Positions 49,642 to 58,000 of a DNA stretch of 64,000 bases are shown here, in pieces. A program made the translations under genes and the position numbers. Origin of the DNA: Cryobacterium glucosi (lineage in GTDB: Bacteria; Actinomycetota; Actinomycetes; Actinomycetales; Microbacteriaceae). Position 1 is the stretch's first letter; every line of letters starts with the position of its first letter. The notes under the pieces are model-generated. The model did no database searches. It saw only the letters and a program-made list of their open reading frames with translations, and had not been told where the DNA came from. Location: positions 1 to 64,000 of the forward strand of contig NZ_SOFS01000018.1 in assembly GCF_004402235.1 (NCBI RefSeq). The letters run 5' to 3'.

Positions 49642-50325
49642 TCAGTCGGCGAGGCGCAGGATCAGGTCCGCCCGCCCGCGAGTGCGGTCGATGAGGTCTG
49701 CATTGGCCTGGTCGCTCCCACGGGCGAACGCCGCGGCATCCGCTGCGTCGCGCCCGAAGCTCACGTGCCGGCCGATCAGCCGCGGCAGCCGAACGGCGTC
49801 GGGCGTGTCGATGAACCAGACCGCGTCGAGTTCGCCGCGCAGCTCGCGCCAGACGGGGGCATCGGCGAGCAGGTAGTTGCCCTCGGTGATGACCACCGGC
49901 ACACCGCGGGGTACGGCGATGGATGCCGCGATCGGCTCCTCGAGGCCGCGGCGGAACGAGGGGGCGTAGACGACGTCCTCGTCGCGGGTGCGGAGCCGGC
50001 GGAGCAGCGACAGGTACGAGCCGGGATCGAAGGTGTCGATCGCGCCGCGGCGCTCGGCGAGCGGCGTGCCGCGAATCAGGTCGGTCGCGAGGTGGAAGCC
50101 GTCCATCGGCACGATCACGGCGGTCCCGGCTCCGAGCCGCTCGACGAGCGCCGCCGCGAGCGTTGACTTGCCCGAGCCCGGCGCGCCGCAGAGCCCCAGC
50201 AGGATGCGCGGCACAGCGTCGGCCGACCCGGCGAGCACCCGGCGCACGCGCGCCGCGAGTTCATCGACCGTGGTCTCGATCACGGTCGGCGCGCCCGCGC
50301 CCGCGCCCGCTCCCGTCTCGATCAC
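49642..50325 (-). CDS. Nucleoside/nucleotide kinase family P-loop protein
   Basis: 227 residues, GTG start overlapping the HxlR stop (GTGA). Walker A GAPGSGKST, the MDGFHLATDLIRGTPLAERRGAIDTFD motif and VVITEGNYLLADAPVWRELRGELDAVWFIDTP place it in the uridine kinase/fructose-kinase-like group of PRK-type P-loop enzymes. The GLCGAPGS and RHVSFGR stretches are family-typical. Substrate unresolved. Operonic with the HxlR regulator. A short Gly/Ala repeat (GAGAGAGAP) marks the N-terminus. Confidence 0.85.
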   Translation of the reverse strand: MIETGAGAGAGAPTVIETTVDELAARVRRVLAGSADAVPRILLGLCGAPGSGKSTLAAALVERLGAGTAVIVPMDGFHLATDLIRGTPLAERRGAIDTFDPGSYLSLLRRLRTRDEDVVYAPSFRRGLEEPIAASIAVPRGVPVVITEGNYLLADAPVWRELRGELDAVWFIDTPDAVRLPRLIGRHVSFGRDAADAAAFARGSDQANADLIDRTRGRADLILRLAD

Positions 50326-50735
50326 CGGGTCACCCGCGCGTCGAACTCGGCCCGCCGGGCGAGGATCTCGGCGGAACTGTCGTGCGCCCACGCCGCGAAC
50401 GCGATCGCCGGCGGGAGCAGCGTGTGTCCGAGCGGCGTGAGTTCGTATTCGACCCGCGGCGGGATCTCCGGGAAGCTCTCCCGGCTCACGAGTCCGTCGC
50501 GCTCGAGCTTCTTGAGGGTGAGCGTCAGCATCCGCTGGGAGATGCCGGGCACCCGGTTCTTGAGCTCGGAGTACCGGATTGCCCCGCCTTCGAGCATCCC
50601 CACGACGAGGAGGGTCCACTTGTCGCCGAGGTGTTCGAGCAAGTCGCGCACGACCCGTCCGTCGTCGCCCTCGCCGGAACAGATGTCGTCCATCCGGGCG
50701 GCGTGTACGTCCGTTGTCGTCATGCGGAACTCCAT
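50322..50735 (-). CDS. HxlR family transcriptional regulator
   Basis: 137 residues: VVRDLLEHLGDKWTLLVVGMLEGGAIRYSELKNRVPGISQRMLTLTLKKLERDGLVSRESFPEIPPRVEYELTPLG, the complete HxlR winged helix. A Cys upstream (DICSGEGD) may be the redox-sensing residue known in HypR/QorR-type members. The start has GGAGG upstream. Divergent from DoxX, with a quinone oxidoreductase beyond it, so a quinone or electrophile response is likely. Confidence 0.92.
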   Translation of the reverse strand: MEFRMTTTDVHAARMDDICSGEGDDGRVVRDLLEHLGDKWTLLVVGMLEGGAIRYSELKNRVPGISQRMLTLTLKKLERDGLVSRESFPEIPPRVEYELTPLGHTLLPPAIAFAAWAHDSSAEILARRAEFDARVTR

Positions 50736-50747
50736 TTCTTACCTCCG

Positions 50748-50762
50748 TGTGCCCAAGGCACA
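50748..50762. promoter_or_regulatory. Candidate HxlR operator
   Basis: TGTGCC-CAA-GGCACA, a perfect palindrome 13 bases upstream of the HxlR start, in the gap shared with doxX. A TATAAA box (50787-50792) for the rightward gene lies 25 bases away. Confidence 0.5.
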
Positions 50763-50893
50763 GAGCAGTGCGTGGGGCCCGTGCGGTATAAAAGTAACCA
50801 CTCGTGATGTTAGGCACCAATCGTAACAATCACGGGCGCGTCACACCTGCCAGACTCCCAGACAAACACCGGAAACTCAACGAAACGGATGCC

Positions 50894-51256
50894 ATGACTC
50901 TCGCCCTCTGGATCACAGCGGTCCTCCTCACCGTCGTCTACCTCATGGCCGGGGGTATCAAGGTCGTCCGCAGCAAGGCCCAACTGCAGCCGATGATGCC
51001 GTGGGTCGAGGACTTCACCGAGCCCCAGGTCACCGTGATCGGGGCGCTCGGCCTGCTCGGCGCCCTCGGCGTGATCCTGCCGCTCGCCACCGGAATCGCG
51101 CCCGTCTTCACTCCGATCGCCGCGATCGGGCTCGTGCTCCTGCAGATCGGCGCCATCACGGTTCACGTGCGTCGCGGCGAGCTCTCCTCGCTCGGCGTCA
51201 ACGTCGTCCTGCTCGTGCTCGCCGCCGCCGTCGCGATCCTGAGTTTCCTCGCCTGA
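50894..51256 (+). CDS. DoxX-like membrane protein
   Basis: 120 residues, four membrane helices: ITAVLLTVVYLMAGGIKVVRSKAQL, VTVIGALGLLGALGVILPLATG, FTPIAAIGLVLLQIGAITVHVRRGE and NVVLLVLAAAVAILSFLA. This is the DoxX-like family (DoxX_2). Such proteins are linked to thiol and quinone redox defence. The ATG at 50894 gives the usual N-terminus; the longer frame has no protein-like extension. Probably controlled by the divergent HxlR. Confidence 0.88.
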   Translation: MTLALWITAVLLTVVYLMAGGIKVVRSKAQLQPMMPWVEDFTEPQVTVIGALGLLGALGVILPLATGIAPVFTPIAAIGLVLLQIGAITVHVRRGELSSLGVNVVLLVLAAAVAILSFLA

Positions 51257-51257
51257 G

Positions 51258-52235
51258 TCAGGGCACGAGCACGATCTTGCCCACGTGGGCGGATGCCTCC
51301 ATCCGGCGGTGCGCGGACGCCGCCTCGCTGAACGGGTACCGGCTGTCGATCACGGGACGGAAGGCCCCGGATTCGAGCCAGGGCCACGCATCCGTGCGGA
51401 GGGCTGCGATGATCGCGGCCTTCTCAGCGAACGGACGGGCGCGCAGGGTCGTGCCCCAGTAGCGGCCGCGCTTCTGCATGAGGTACATCGGGTTGAAGAC
51501 GGCGTCCTGGCCGCTCTGGTTGGCGATCACCATGATGCGCCCGTCGAGCGCGAGCGCGGCGATATTGCGCGCCGCGTACGAGCCGCCCATGATGTCGAGG
51601 ATCACGTCGGCGCCGTGCCCCTCGGTGGCACGGTCGATCTCGGCGGGGAAGTCCTGGCTGCGGTAGTCGATCAGGATGTCTGCGCCGAGGTCGCGGCAGA
51701 CCGCGAGCTTCTCGGGGGAGCCTGCCGTGACCGCGACGCGCGCGCCGGCCAGCCGGGCCAGCTGGATCGCGGTCGTGCCGATTCCGCTCGCCCCGCCGTG
51801 GACGAGCAGGGTCTCGCCGCTCTGCAGCCCGGCCGCGAGGAAGACGTTGGACCAGACCGTCGCGAGCGCCTCGGGCAGCGCTGCCGCGTCGACGAGGTCG
51901 ATCGCTTCGGGCACGGGCAGGGCGAGTTCCTCGTGCACGACGGCCTCGGCCGCGTAGCCGCCGCCCGCGAGCAGTGCGCAGACCCGGTCACCGACGGCGA
52001 AGAGCGTTGTCGCGCTGCCGACCTCCGTCACGATCCCCGACACCTCGAGGCCCGGCCAGGCCGGGGCCCCGGCGGGCGATGGGTAGTAGCCCTGCCGCTG
52101 GGAGACATCCGCCCGGTTGACGCCGGCGGCGGCGACCTGAATGCGGATGTCCCTGGGTCCGACCTCCAGGTCGGCCACGGTTGACAGGGTGAGGGCGTCG
52201 GGCCCTCCGGGTACGGGTACCAGAATTGCGCGCAT
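51258..52235 (-). CDS. NAD(P)H:quinone oxidoreductase (zinc-less MDR)
   Basis: 325-residue medium-chain dehydrogenase: MRAILVPVPGGPDALTL, VAAAGVNRADVSQRQGYYPSPAGAPAWPGLEVSGIV, LLVHGGASGIGTTAIQLARLAGARVAVTAGSPEKLAVCRDLGADILIDY. There are no structural or catalytic zinc Cys clusters, which marks the quinone oxidoreductase/QOR branch. It reduces quinones with NADPH. Convergent with DoxX by one base, so the pair shares a 3' region. Confidence 0.92.
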   Translation of the reverse strand: MRAILVPVPGGPDALTLSTVADLEVGPRDIRIQVAAAGVNRADVSQRQGYYPSPAGAPAWPGLEVSGIVTEVGSATTLFAVGDRVCALLAGGGYAAEAVVHEELALPVPEAIDLVDAAALPEALATVWSNVFLAAGLQSGETLLVHGGASGIGTTAIQLARLAGARVAVTAGSPEKLAVCRDLGADILIDYRSQDFPAEIDRATEGHGADVILDIMGGSYAARNIAALALDGRIMVIANQSGQDAVFNPMYLMQKRGRYWGTTLRARPFAEKAAIIAALRTDAWPWLESGAFRPVIDSRYPFSEAASAHRRMEASAHVGKIVLVP

Positions 52236-52284
52236 GCCCTCATCCTACGAGCGGCCGCTGGGACGCCGCCGGGGCGCCGGAGTC

Positions 52285-52698
52285 CTACTCGGTGTCGGAG
52301 GTGCGGGCCCCGCCACGCCCCTCGCCGCGGCCGGCGCCCTGCCTGGCCCAGGTCTCCTCGTTGTAGTCGAGGACCAGTCGCGCGGGCGGCGGACCCTCCA
52401 GCATCTCGGGCGTGAGGCCGTGGAACTCGATCATCTTGTCCCGGAACCACACGTCGTGGGAATCCTGGGAGGTGGCGAAGTCGCGGAACATCCTGGCGAG
52501 GTCGTCGGCCTCGTGATAGAGCGCGACGAAGTCGCCCTGCGGGGTCGACATGAGCGAGGCGACCTCGCGATGCAGGCCCATCCGACGCCGGGACCGCTCG
52601 TGCTCCTCGCGGCGCGCGCCGGCCATCTCCGCGGCGAAGGACTGCCAGGCCTCGGTCTTGCCGGGCAGGATGGGGGCAAACCACGTGATGTATTCCAT
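52285..52698 (-). CDS. Hypothetical protein of DUF6176-like type (137 aa)
   Basis: MEYITWFAPILPGKTEAWQSFAAEMAGARREEHERSRRRMGLHREVASLMSTPQGDFVALYHEADDLARMF resembles small ABM-like alpha/beta proteins. A Gly/Arg-rich tail ends the protein. GGAG lies upstream of the ATG. No catalytic residues are identified. It is separate from its neighbours. Confidence 0.7.
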   Translation of the reverse strand: MEYITWFAPILPGKTEAWQSFAAEMAGARREEHERSRRRMGLHREVASLMSTPQGDFVALYHEADDLARMFRDFATSQDSHDVWFRDKMIEFHGLTPEMLEGPPPARLVLDYNEETWARQGAGRGEGRGGARTSDTE

Positions 52699-52849
52699 GA
52701 CATCTTCTCCTTTGAAGTAATGACATGCGGCAGGAGCCGAGCGGGCCGAAGCCGCGAGTGGATCATTCCACCGGAGAGCGTAGTCCCCTCATCGCGGGCC
52801 GCAACCGTGGTTCCGGGCGGCCCGACAAGCGCCCTCAACGCCTCAGTCA

Positions 52850-52892
52850 CGGAGAAAGCACCCTCGTCGCGTGGGCGAGGGTGCTTTCTCCG
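52850..52892 (-). terminator. Strong hairpin terminator
   Basis: Perfect 17-base arms (CGGAGAAAGCACCCTCG and its complement) around a nine-base loop, 23 bases after the stop of the DUF4190-like gene on the minus strand. No clear U tract. Confidence 0.75.
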
Positions 52893-52914
52893 CAACGGAA
52901 CAGTGAGGGTGGGC

Positions 52915-53826
52915 CTACTGCGCTGCCGAGTAGAACTTCTGGTCGCTGAACGACTGCGAGATGACCCAGGTGCCGGTCGCGGCATCCGCTGTCGGGATGG
53001 CGATCACGACGTTGCCGGTCGCCGTTCCGGCGGGGTAGAGCTCGTTGATGTCGGACAGCGGCGCGGGGCCGACGACCGAGCTGTCGAGTTCACTGTGCGT
53101 GGTGCCGGCGGCGGACACGAAGGACACGTCGAGGTCCATCCAGGGGGTGCCGGTCGTGGTGCCCTGATAGGTGACCGTGATCGGCAGCATGGCGTACTGC
53201 ATGCCGGCGGGTGCGGCGTCGTTGAACTGGTTCTCAGCGGCGATGATCGCGTCGGCGTTCAGGGTCGGGGCGCCGAGGGTGATCTCATACTCCGGCTCGC
53301 CGTCCGCGGTCGTTGCGATCGTCGTGCCGATCGGGGCCGGGTTGGTGCGGGTTCCGACCTCGCCCTCGTTCGAGGGAACCTCGGTGGGGTCGGTCAGGCT
53401 GTCACCCGAGTCCGAGCTGTCGCCGGACGTGTCGCTCGAGGAAGTGCCCGACTTCAGGCCCTGGGCGTCATTGACGGCGGCGACGAAGCCGATCGTGTAC
53501 ACGATCGCGAGCACGATCGACAGCAGAAGGGCGACACCGGATGCCGCGATCCCGCCCTTCGCAAGACCCTTCGGCTTGCCCTTTCTGGTCACGGCGATGA
53601 TTCCGAAGACGAGCCCGGCAATGGCGGCGAACCCGGACACGTAATTGACGATCGGAATGAACGCGCCCACGAAGGCGACGGCGCCGACGATGAGGGATAC
53701 CAGTCCGAAGGGGTTGCTCGTGGGGGCGAGCGGCGCGGGTGCAACGGGCGGCACGGGCGGTGCGGGCGGGAGGTTGCTTCCGCCGAATTCTGGGGGTGAA
53801 CTCACTGTTTGCTGAGAATCGGACAT
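52915..53826 (-). CDS. DUF4190/DUF4352-type membrane protein
   Basis: 303 residues. A Pro-rich front (NLPPAPPVPPVAPAPLAP) is followed by three hydrophobic segments: GLVSLIVGAVAFVGAFIPIVNYVSGFAAIAGLVFGIIAVTRKGK (the DUF4190 pattern) and GGIAASGVALLLSIVLAIVYTIGF. A Ser/Asp linker leads to an extracellular domain similar in layout to DUF4352 (GTTIATTADGEPEYEITLGAP, YAMLPITVTYQG...). Possibly an envelope protein; ligand unknown. Start at the ATG 53826. Confidence 0.78.
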   Translation of the reverse strand: MSDSQQTVSSPPEFGGSNLPPAPPVPPVAPAPLAPTSNPFGLVSLIVGAVAFVGAFIPIVNYVSGFAAIAGLVFGIIAVTRKGKPKGLAKGGIAASGVALLLSIVLAIVYTIGFVAAVNDAQGLKSGTSSSDTSGDSSDSGDSLTDPTEVPSNEGEVGTRTNPAPIGTTIATTADGEPEYEITLGAPTLNADAIIAAENQFNDAAPAGMQYAMLPITVTYQGTTTGTPWMDLDVSFVSAAGTTHSELDSSVVGPAPLSDINELYPAGTATGNVVIAIPTADAATGTWVISQSFSDQKFYSAAQ

Positions 53827-53891
53827 ACGTCCAGCCTTGCAGCGTCCCGCTATTTTCAACGACTCCTGTCTACCCCCATAAAGGGGTGTCG

Positions 53892-54785
53892 TCAGTACGT
53901 GTCGTTGAGCCAGCCGTCGCAGGACCCTTCGCTACCGCCGTCGTACCCCTCCAGGAAGGCCTCGTTGCGCTGCTCGGGGGTGCCGTGGTGCTGGGGGTTG
54001 TCGAAGGCGTAGTCGCCCAGGTCGAGAGTCGTCTGGCCGGCCTCCTTGATGTCGCCCTGGTCGAGGATCCCCTCGTCCTCCGCCGACTTCGCCCAGACCC
54101 CGGCCCAGCAGTCGGCGTGCAGCTCGATCTTGTAGACCGGGTAGATCGAACCGGCGGTGCTGAAGATGCCGATTTCGTTCTGGAGCTCGTGCGCGTACTC
54201 GTGCGCGACGACGTAAGCGACCGAGAAGTCGCCGGTCTTATGGGTCCTCGTGCCGTCGGTGTTCGCGTAGAGGGTTCCGTCCCAGATCTTCTGGGCGAGG
54301 CTCTGCGACACCGTGATCTTGTCGTCGTACAGGCAGTAGTACGCGCTCATGTCATCGGAGAAGCCCGGCGCGCACATCGACGGCACGACCTCGCCCGCCG
54401 CGGGGAAGGCATAGGTCACGAAGGGTGCCGGGCGGCCGTCGTCCTTCCACACGCCGGTCCAGTAGGCATCCACGTCGCCGAGCACTGACACGAGGAAGTC
54501 CTTCATCGTGCCGCTCGACCCCACGATATTGGCCGTCGGCACGCCCCCGATCCCCGGCGTGCCCGAGGTGCTCGTCGGCGTGATGCCGGACGGTGAGGGG
54601 CCGACGGCGACCTGCAGCACCCCGCTCGGGTGCGCGCCCTGTGCGGAGTTCCTGGGGACGGATGCCGCGGCGTGCCCGCCGCCCGGATCCGCGGCGGCCG
54701 CGGTCACCGCGGTCACCGCGCCGCCTCCCGCGAAGGCGAGGACTGACATCAGGGCGATGGCACACAGAGCAGACGTGAGTTTCAT
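53892..54785 (-). CDS. Secreted neutral zinc metallopeptidase
   Basis: 297 residues. Signal peptide MKLTSALCAIALMSVLAFAGG with Ala-rich cleavage. The Zn site is HEYAH (His195, His199), with the third-ligand motif ELHADCWAGVWA about 30 residues later, the PF04228 (YpfJ) pattern. Other hallmarks are FYCPAD-like CAPG..SAYYCLYDDKITVS. AAGGGAG precedes the ATG. Probably a secreted protease; its substrate is unknown. It is monocistronic. Confidence 0.9.
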   Translation of the reverse strand: MKLTSALCAIALMSVLAFAGGGAVTAVTAAAADPGGGHAAASVPRNSAQGAHPSGVLQVAVGPSPSGITPTSTSGTPGIGGVPTANIVGSSGTMKDFLVSVLGDVDAYWTGVWKDDGRPAPFVTYAFPAAGEVVPSMCAPGFSDDMSAYYCLYDDKITVSQSLAQKIWDGTLYANTDGTRTHKTGDFSVAYVVAHEYAHELQNEIGIFSTAGSIYPVYKIELHADCWAGVWAKSAEDEGILDQGDIKEAGQTTLDLGDYAFDNPQHHGTPEQRNEAFLEGYDGGSEGSCDGWLNDTY

Positions 54786-55047
54786 GGTGGTGGACTCCCT
54801 TGTGGAGTGCGTGTGTGGTGTTGTCAGGAGCGACCGGAGCGACATCATCCGATTCGCGGCGTGGAGCCCGAGTGTCAACTCTCGCGAGTATAGGCAGACT
54901 CATAGCAGCCCGATAGGTCAGCTCGCAGTTCGTGACTCATCGACAGGGGGCGATGTGCGAGCTTCGGCGAACGAAACTACGATGGGGGTCCAAGCGGTCC
55001 TCGTTCAAGAGCGAGCGGGATCAGAAGCGAATGGGTGCCTTTTGTCA

Positions 55048-58000
55048 ATGTCGTCAAAATCGTCGTCCGAACTGTCCAGTGCGTTGTCGAACACCGAAGC
55101 GTCGACGACCGAGGCCTTCGTCGCCGACTACTACGAGCACCTCGGTGACGATGCCAGGGAATACGACCCGGCCACGCTGCGCGCACGGGCGGAGAGCCAC
55201 TGGCAGGTCGCCCTCACCCGGCCGCCGAAGACGGCGAACATCGAGATCCGGACCGAAACCGACCGCAGCATCCTCTACGTCGTCACCGACGACATGCCGT
55301 TCCTCGTCGACTCGGTCAACGCCGAACTGGTCCGCCAGCACGCGGCCATCCACCTCGTCGTGCACCCCCTGCTCGTCGTCACCCGCAACCGGGAGACCCA
55401 CGAGCTCGTCAGGGTCACCCGCATGCCGGTCAACGCGGGCGTCTCGAGCGGCGACACCTCCGCGATGCCCGACATCTCCCACCTGCTCGGCAACGAGGAG
55501 GACTCGCCGCATCTCGAGTCGTGGATCGCGATCGAGATCGACCGCGCGAGCGTCGAGGCCCGCGAGCGCCTGGCCGAGGGGATCGCGCGGGTGCTTCACG
55601 ACGTGCGGGCCGCCGTGGACGACTGGCCCGCGATGCGCTCGAAGTCCGTGCAGATCGCCGATGCACTCGGGAAGCTGCCGCACGCCGAGGGCATCCCCGA
55701 CCTGGCGCAAGCCAGGGACCTGCTGCACTGGCTCGACCAGGACAACTTCACCTTCCTCGGCTACCGCGAATACGACCTCGAGACGGTCGACGGCGAGGAC
55801 GTCCTCTCCATCCGCGACGACAGCGGTCTCGGCCTGTTGCGCGCCGTGAAAGACGGGCACGAGATCCAGCACCTGACGGATGCCGGGCGCACCATGGCCC
55901 GCGAACGGCGCGCCCTCGTGATCACCAAGGCCAACTCCCGCTCGAGCGTGCACCGTCCCGCGTACTTCGACTACATCGGCATCAAGAGCTTCGACGCCAA
56001 CGGCAACGTCAACGGAGAGCAGCGCTTCATCGGCCTCTTCGCCGTGAGCGCGTACACGAGCTCCGTGCGTGACGTGCCGATCCTGCGCGAGAAGATCGAT
56101 GCCGTCATGGCCGAGGTCGGCTTCCCGCCGGGCTCGCACAGCGACAAGGACCTGCTCGGCATCCTCGAGACCTACCCGCGCGATGAGCTCTTCCAGATCG
56201 ACGTGCCCACCCTCGTCGCAACGGCCGTCGCCATCCAGCGACTGCAGGAACGCCGGCGGACCCGGCTCTTCCTGCGCCCGGACCTGTTCGGCCGCTTCAT
56301 GTCCGCCCTCGTCTACTTCCCCCGCGACCGGTACACGACGGCGGTGCGCCTCCGGATCGAGAAGGAACTGACCGAGACCTTCTCCGCGGAATCCCTCGAC
56401 TTCGAGGCCCGCATGACGGAGTCCACCCTCGCCCGCCTGTTCTACCGGATCCGCCTGCCGAAGACGGCCGCTGTCGGAACGGCCGACGACGTCGCCGCGC
56501 TCGCCGCGGCACTCGAACCCCGCCTGGCCATGGCCGTGCGGTCCTGGGCGGAGGGGATCACCGAGCAGCTGCACGACACCAGGCTCGCGCACCTCTGGGC
56601 AGAGGCGTTCCCGCCGAGCTACCAGGTCGACTATGAAGTCGAGGACGCCCTCGTCGACATCAGCAGGTTCGAGGCATACGCCGCGGGCCTGAAGAGTGCG
56701 GTCGCGCGGGATGCCGCGGCATCCGTGACGGGTTCGCCTCGCCCGGGCGTGCACGTCTACCTCTCCCCGAACGCCGCTGACCGGCCCGCCGAAGACGCCC
56801 GGGTGAAGCTCTACATGATGGAGTCGCAGAGCCTCAGCCAGATCCTGCCGTACTTCCAGAACCTCGGTATCGAGGTTCTCGACGAGGTACCCTTCGAGAT
56901 CAAGACCTCCGACGGGCGTGAATTCTTCCTCTACGACCTCGGCCTGCGCTACCCGGCGGGCGTCGACCCGGTCGGCACCGGCGACCTGCTCGCCGACTCC
57001 TTCGGCGCAGCGGTCAGCGGGGCCATCGAGTCGGACGGACTCGACCGCCTGGTCCTCCGCGAAGGCATGCCCTGGCGCCGCGTGGTCATCCTCCGCAGCT
57101 ACGCCAAGTACCTGCGCCAGATGGGCAACACCAACTCCTACGACTTCGTCGGCGACACCCTGCTCGCCAACCCCGCGGTCTCTGGCGGGCTCGTGGACCT
57201 CTTCGAGGCCCGGTTCGACCCCGCGCGGGACGAGACCGAACGCATCCGTCGCACCGAGGAGGTGCGCGCGCAGCTCGCCACGGCCATCGAACAGGTCGCC
57301 ACCCTCGACGCCGACCGGGTGCTGCGGGTGCTGCTGAACCTCATCGAGGCGACGCTGCGCACGAACTATTTCCAGAACAAGCCCTACCTGAGCATCAAGC
57401 TCGACCCGAGCCGCATCGAGGCACTGCCGTTCCCGAAGCCGATGTTCGAGATCTGGGTGTACTCGCCGCGCGTCGAGGGCGTGCACCTGCGCTTCGGCAT
57501 GGTCGCCCGCGGCGGGCTGCGCTGGTCGGACCGGCGCGAAGACTTCCGCACCGAGGTGCTCGGCCTCGTCAAGGCGCAGACGGTCAAGAACGCCGTGATC
57601 GTGCCGACCGGCGCCAAGGGCGGGTTCTTCGCGAAGAAGCTGCCCGACCCCGGTGTCAACCGGGCCGCCTGGCTGGCCGAAGGCATCGATGCATACAAGA
57701 CCTTCATCCGCGGCATGCTCGACCTGACCGACAACCTCGTGCTGACGGATGCCGGTGAGCAGGTCGTTCCCCCGGCGAACGTCGTGCGTCACGACGACAA
57801 CGACTCCTACCTCGTGGTCGCCGCGGACAAGGGCACCGCCACGTTCTCCGACATCGCCAACCGCCTCTCCGCCGACTACGGCTTCTGGCTCGGCGACGCC
57901 TTCGCCTCCGGCGGCTCGATCGGCTACGACCACAAGGCCATGGGCATCACGGCCCGCGGCGCCTGGGAATCGGTCAAGCGCCACTTCGGTGAACTCGACC